From an uncultured Lachnospiraceae bacterium (GTDB lineage Bacteria > Bacillota > Clostridia > Lachnospirales > Lachnospiraceae), in NCBI GenBank assembly GCA_947177925.1, contig CAMWWJ010000145.1, positions 1 to 8,380 on the forward strand: a DNA stretch of 8,380 nucleotides. The letters are read 5' to 3'. Shown here one piece after another: positions 6,314 to 8,380 of this stretch. Under the pieces are notes generated by a model. It saw only the letters and a list, made by a program, of their open reading frames with translations. It was not told the DNA's origin and did not search any database. Positions within the stretch are counted from its first letter, which is position 1, and each line of letters starts with the position of its first letter. Both the position numbers and the translations under genes were made by a program.

Positions 6314-6394
6314 AAATATTCTCAGTGCGGGGTCCGTCCCTCCCGGTGCCTCTTGCCTGTGGGGAGAGCCTCTGGCTGAAAATTGATTTCCGTG
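6314..6394 (-). repeat. Right terminal inverted repeat of the foldback element
   Basis: This is the inverted partner of 6138-6218, identical at 80 of 81 positions. The near identity means either a recent insertion or upkeep of the arms by selection or conversion. Its outer end lies 28 bp beyond the uvrC stop codon, so uvrC transcripts that are not ended earlier will run into it. Confidence 0.93.
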
Positions 6395-6402
6395 GGGATA
6401 TT
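6395..6402. repeat. Right copy of 8-bp target-site duplication (GGGATATT)
   Basis: This is the direct duplicate of 6130-6137, immediately next to the right arm. Removing the element and one copy restores a plausible AT-rich intergenic sequence between the uvrC end and the hprK promoter. One extra G could extend the match to 9 bp if the last base of the arm (6394) is counted as target. Confidence 0.8.
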
Positions 6403-6422
6403 TAGGGCATCTTTACAGGCAT

Positions 6423-8300
6423 TTACCTTTTCCTGTCCTCTTCCTTCCGAAAGAAGCGATACACTTCATTTGCAGACTTTTCATTCATATGAGGCACCTG
6501 ACAAAGCTCCTGTATGGTAGCCGCCTTTATTTCTTCCAAGGATTTAAAATGACGCATCAGCCCTTTTCGTCTGGCAGGCCCGATGCCCGGTATATCCTCT
6601 AAAACCGACTTCACATTTGTTTTCCTTCTAAGGGAACGATGATATTCAATGGCAAATCTATGGGCCTCATCCTGTATTCTTGTAATGAGCCTGAACCCTT
6701 CCGAAGACTTCTCAATATCTATTTCTTCATTGTTGTAGTACAATCCTCTTGTGCGGTGGTTGTCGTCCTTTACCATACCGCATACGGGAATATCAATATG
6801 AAGCTCCGCAAGCACTTCCTTTGCAATATTCACCTGTCCTTTTCCACCATCCATGAAAAGCAGATCCGGGAATCGGGAAAAGCTTCCGAAATCATCCTCC
6901 ATCTGTTTTTCCTTTAACTCTTCCTTTTCTGCAAGTCCATGCTGAAAACGTCTTGTAAGGACCTCCTTCATGGAACCGTAATCATCCGGTCCGGAAACAG
7001 ATTTGATTTTAAATTTCCGATAGTCGCTGCGCCTTGGCTTTCCCTTTTCATATACTACCATGGAGCCTACTGTCTCAAAGCCGTTCATATTGGAAATATC
7101 ATAAGCCTCTATCCGGTTGATGGACGGCATATTCAACAACGCCGCAATTTCCTTTACCGCACCAATCGTCCTTCCCTCTTCTCTTTTAATCCGTTCCTTA
7201 TCCTGCCCCAGCACTAATGCCGCATTTTTTCCAGCCAGCTCCACCAGCTTTTCCTTTGTGCCTTTTTTGGGCACCAGCAGCCGTACCTTACTGCCCTTTC
7301 TTCCGGAAAGCCATTCTTCAATCAGCTCCCCTTCCTCTATTTCATCCGAAAGCATAATAGTCTTTGGCAGATAGGGCGTCCCTGCATAAAACTGTTTCAA
7401 AAAGCTGTTTAAAATTTCTCCATCGGTATTTTCCGAAACATTTGTCATATAAAAATGCTCCCTGCCGATCAGCCTGCCGTCCCGCACAAAAAACACCTGT
7501 ACTACCGCATCCCGCTCATCCTTTGCAAGGGCAAGAATATCTTTGTCTTCTCCTGTACTTTCCGTAATTTTCTGCTTTTGCGCCACTGCCTTTACGCTGT
7601 TTAACAAATCCCTGAGCTGGGCAGCCTGCTCAAAGTCCATGTCCTCAGATGCCTTGAGCATTTTTTCTTCCAATTCCTTTAATATTCCTTTATAATTACC
7701 GTTTAAGAATTCCAGCGCCTTATCGATTTTCTTTCTATAGTCTTCCCCGGAAATCTTACCTATACACGGTGCATCGCATTGATGCATATGAAAATTGAGA
7801 CATGCCCTGTCCTTCCCTATATCCTTCGGAAGATTCCGATTGCATGTACGAAGATGATACAGCTTGTTCATCAGATCAATAGTATCCTTCACGCTGGCAG
7901 CACTTGTATAAGGTCCGTAATACTTGGATTTATCCTTTTTCATATAACGGGAAAATAAAATCCTTGGAAATTCCTCCCCCACCGTCACCTTGATGTAAGG
8001 ATACGTCTTATCATCCTTTAGCATCGTATTATATTTAGGCCGATGCTCCTTTATCAGATTATTTTCCAAAACCAGCGCCTCTAACTCTGAGTCGGTAACA
8101 ATATATTCAAAATAGACGATTTGAGAAACCATTTTCTGAATCTTCACCGTCTTATTGGTACTTTCCCGAAAATAAGAACGAACTCTGTTCCTTAAGTTAA
8201 TTGCCTTTCCCACATAAATAATGGCATCTCGTTTGTCATGCATTATATAGACTCCGGGACTTGCCGGGAGCTTTTTTAATTCTTCCTGTATATCGAACAT
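6423..8300 (-). CDS. uvrC: UvrABC system protein C (excinuclease subunit C)
   Basis: UvrC makes both cuts around a DNA lesion in nucleotide excision repair after UvrA and UvrB have loaded. The 625-residue protein shows the full domain order. A GIY-YIG nuclease at the N-terminus (GVY at 16-18, YVG at 29-31) makes the 3' incision. Four cysteines (153, 167, 175, 179) are spaced as in the iron-sulfur cluster site. A UVR domain at about 203-238 (LKELEEKMLKASEDMDFEQAAQLRDLL) binds UvrB. The RNase H-like 5' nuclease domain has Asp401 (YDISN), Asp484 (MDGGKGQ) and His547 (EAHRFA). A C-terminal helix-hairpin-helix pair (about 565-615, with IPGIGPARRKGLMRHF) binds DNA. Length and motifs indicate a complete, active protein. 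The start is supported by AGAGG 6 nt upstream and by the family-like opening FDIQEELKKLPASPGVY. It is probably a separate unit from hprK, which has its own promoter. Confidence 0.98.
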   Translation of the reverse strand: MFDIQEELKKLPASPGVYIMHDKRDAIIYVGKAINLRNRVRSYFRESTNKTVKIQKMVSQIVYFEYIVTDSELEALVLENNLIKEHRPKYNTMLKDDKTYPYIKVTVGEEFPRILFSRYMKKDKSKYYGPYTSAASVKDTIDLMNKLYHLRTCNRNLPKDIGKDRACLNFHMHQCDAPCIGKISGEDYRKKIDKALEFLNGNYKGILKELEEKMLKASEDMDFEQAAQLRDLLNSVKAVAQKQKITESTGEDKDILALAKDERDAVVQVFFVRDGRLIGREHFYMTNVSENTDGEILNSFLKQFYAGTPYLPKTIMLSDEIEEGELIEEWLSGRKGSKVRLLVPKKGTKEKLVELAGKNAALVLGQDKERIKREEGRTIGAVKEIAALLNMPSINRIEAYDISNMNGFETVGSMVVYEKGKPRRSDYRKFKIKSVSGPDDYGSMKEVLTRRFQHGLAEKEELKEKQMEDDFGSFSRFPDLLFMDGGKGQVNIAKEVLAELHIDIPVCGMVKDDNHRTRGLYYNNEEIDIEKSSEGFRLITRIQDEAHRFAIEYHRSLRRKTNVKSVLEDIPGIGPARRKGLMRHFKSLEEIKAATIQELCQVPHMNEKSANEVYRFFRKEEDRKR

Positions 8301-8380
8301 AGGTGACCTCTACTGACTTTTTTGTTGTTTGCTTTAAGTATACATGATTTTCTTTTGGTTGGGTATGGTTTTTTGGGGGG
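8301..8380 (-). promoter_or_regulatory. uvrC upstream region with possible -10 box
   Basis: These 80 bp hold the uvrC leader. On the minus strand TATACT (8342-8337) resembles a -10 hexamer at a sensible distance from the start codon. The region 17 bp further up does not resemble TTGACA, so the promoter call is weak. The outermost bases are low in complexity (runs of C and A on the minus strand). No end of another gene can be seen before the window stops. Confidence 0.25.

Larger units (their letters stand above)
6138..6394. mobile_element. 257-bp MITE-like foldback element with 81-nt terminal inverted repeats
   Basis: The element consists of two long inverted arms (6138-6218 and 6314-6394) that match at 80 of 81 positions, around a 95-nt centre (6219-6313). 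The ends read CACGGAAATC inward from both sides. An 8-bp direct repeat GGGATATT flanks both ends exactly. No open reading frame of useful size lies inside, so it cannot encode its own transposase and would need one in trans. The centre holds a second weaker inverted repeat (6232-6243 with 6281-6292) and two direct copies of GCTTAGC (6248-6254 and 6268-6274). If transcribed, the whole element would fold into one long hairpin. It lies between the uvrC stop and the hprK promoter. I do not recognise the parent IS family. Alternatives are a structured intergenic repeat or a small RNA locus, but the flanking duplication favours insertion. Confidence 0.82.

Noticed and set aside
6138..6394. Foldback element read as a CRISPR array or as a plain terminator
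   Set aside because: There are only two inverted copies, not direct repeats with spacers. A terminator would not have 81-bp arms, lacks a U tract here and would not be flanked by direct duplications.
8361..8380. T6-G6 run at the right edge as a possible feature
   Set aside because: It is a homopolymer stretch at the window border with no partner or context. It may be ordinary low-complexity intergenic DNA.

Overview
The window looks like chromosomal DNA from a moderate-G+C Firmicute, most likely class Clostridia and probably Lachnospiraceae. This rests on the gene set (HprK, RapZ, WhiA, a Crh-like HPr paralogue, a ROK glucokinase), strong AGGAGG ribosome binding sites and the gene order. The species assignment is inference. 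All eight genes lie on the minus strand, so transcription runs from high to low coordinates.

Layout in transcription order: uvrC (8300-6423, nucleotide excision repair); an intergenic region of about 440 bp; then the run hprK - ROK glucokinase - murB - rapZ - whiA - Crh-like HPr gene (5980-975). A hairpin terminator (927-958) follows, then a lipid kinase gene cut by the left edge of the window (886-1). A good sigma-A type promoter (TTGCGG - 17 bp - TAGAAT, 6119-6091) stands before hprK. The six genes behind it are tightly packed, with gaps from 2 to 65 bp and one 4-bp overlap, so they look like one operon. No tRNA, rRNA or CRISPR array was seen.

Functionally the operon joins carbon-status signalling to the cell envelope. 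HprK phosphorylates HPr-type proteins on Ser46. Glucokinase makes glucose-6-phosphate. MurB makes a peptidoglycan precursor. RapZ and WhiA are regulators linked in other bacteria to amino-sugar metabolism and to growth and division. The last gene encodes an HPr-fold protein that keeps Ser46 but has Glu in place of the catalytic His15. It should therefore be unable to carry PTS phosphate on His15 but could be an HprK substrate, like Bacillus Crh. A possible cre box in the hprK leader would close a feedback loop.

The most unusual structure is between uvrC and hprK. A 257-bp foldback element (6138-6394) has 81-nt terminal arms that match at 80 of 81 positions, and an 8-bp direct repeat GGGATATT touches both ends (6130-6137 and 6395-6402). 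It has the form of a MITE-like non-autonomous insertion with its target-site duplication. It landed 18 bp upstream of the hprK -35 box and 28 bp beyond the uvrC stop codon. The start codons of glk, murB, rapZ and whiA were chosen inside longer open frames on the basis of ribosome binding sites and family N-termini.
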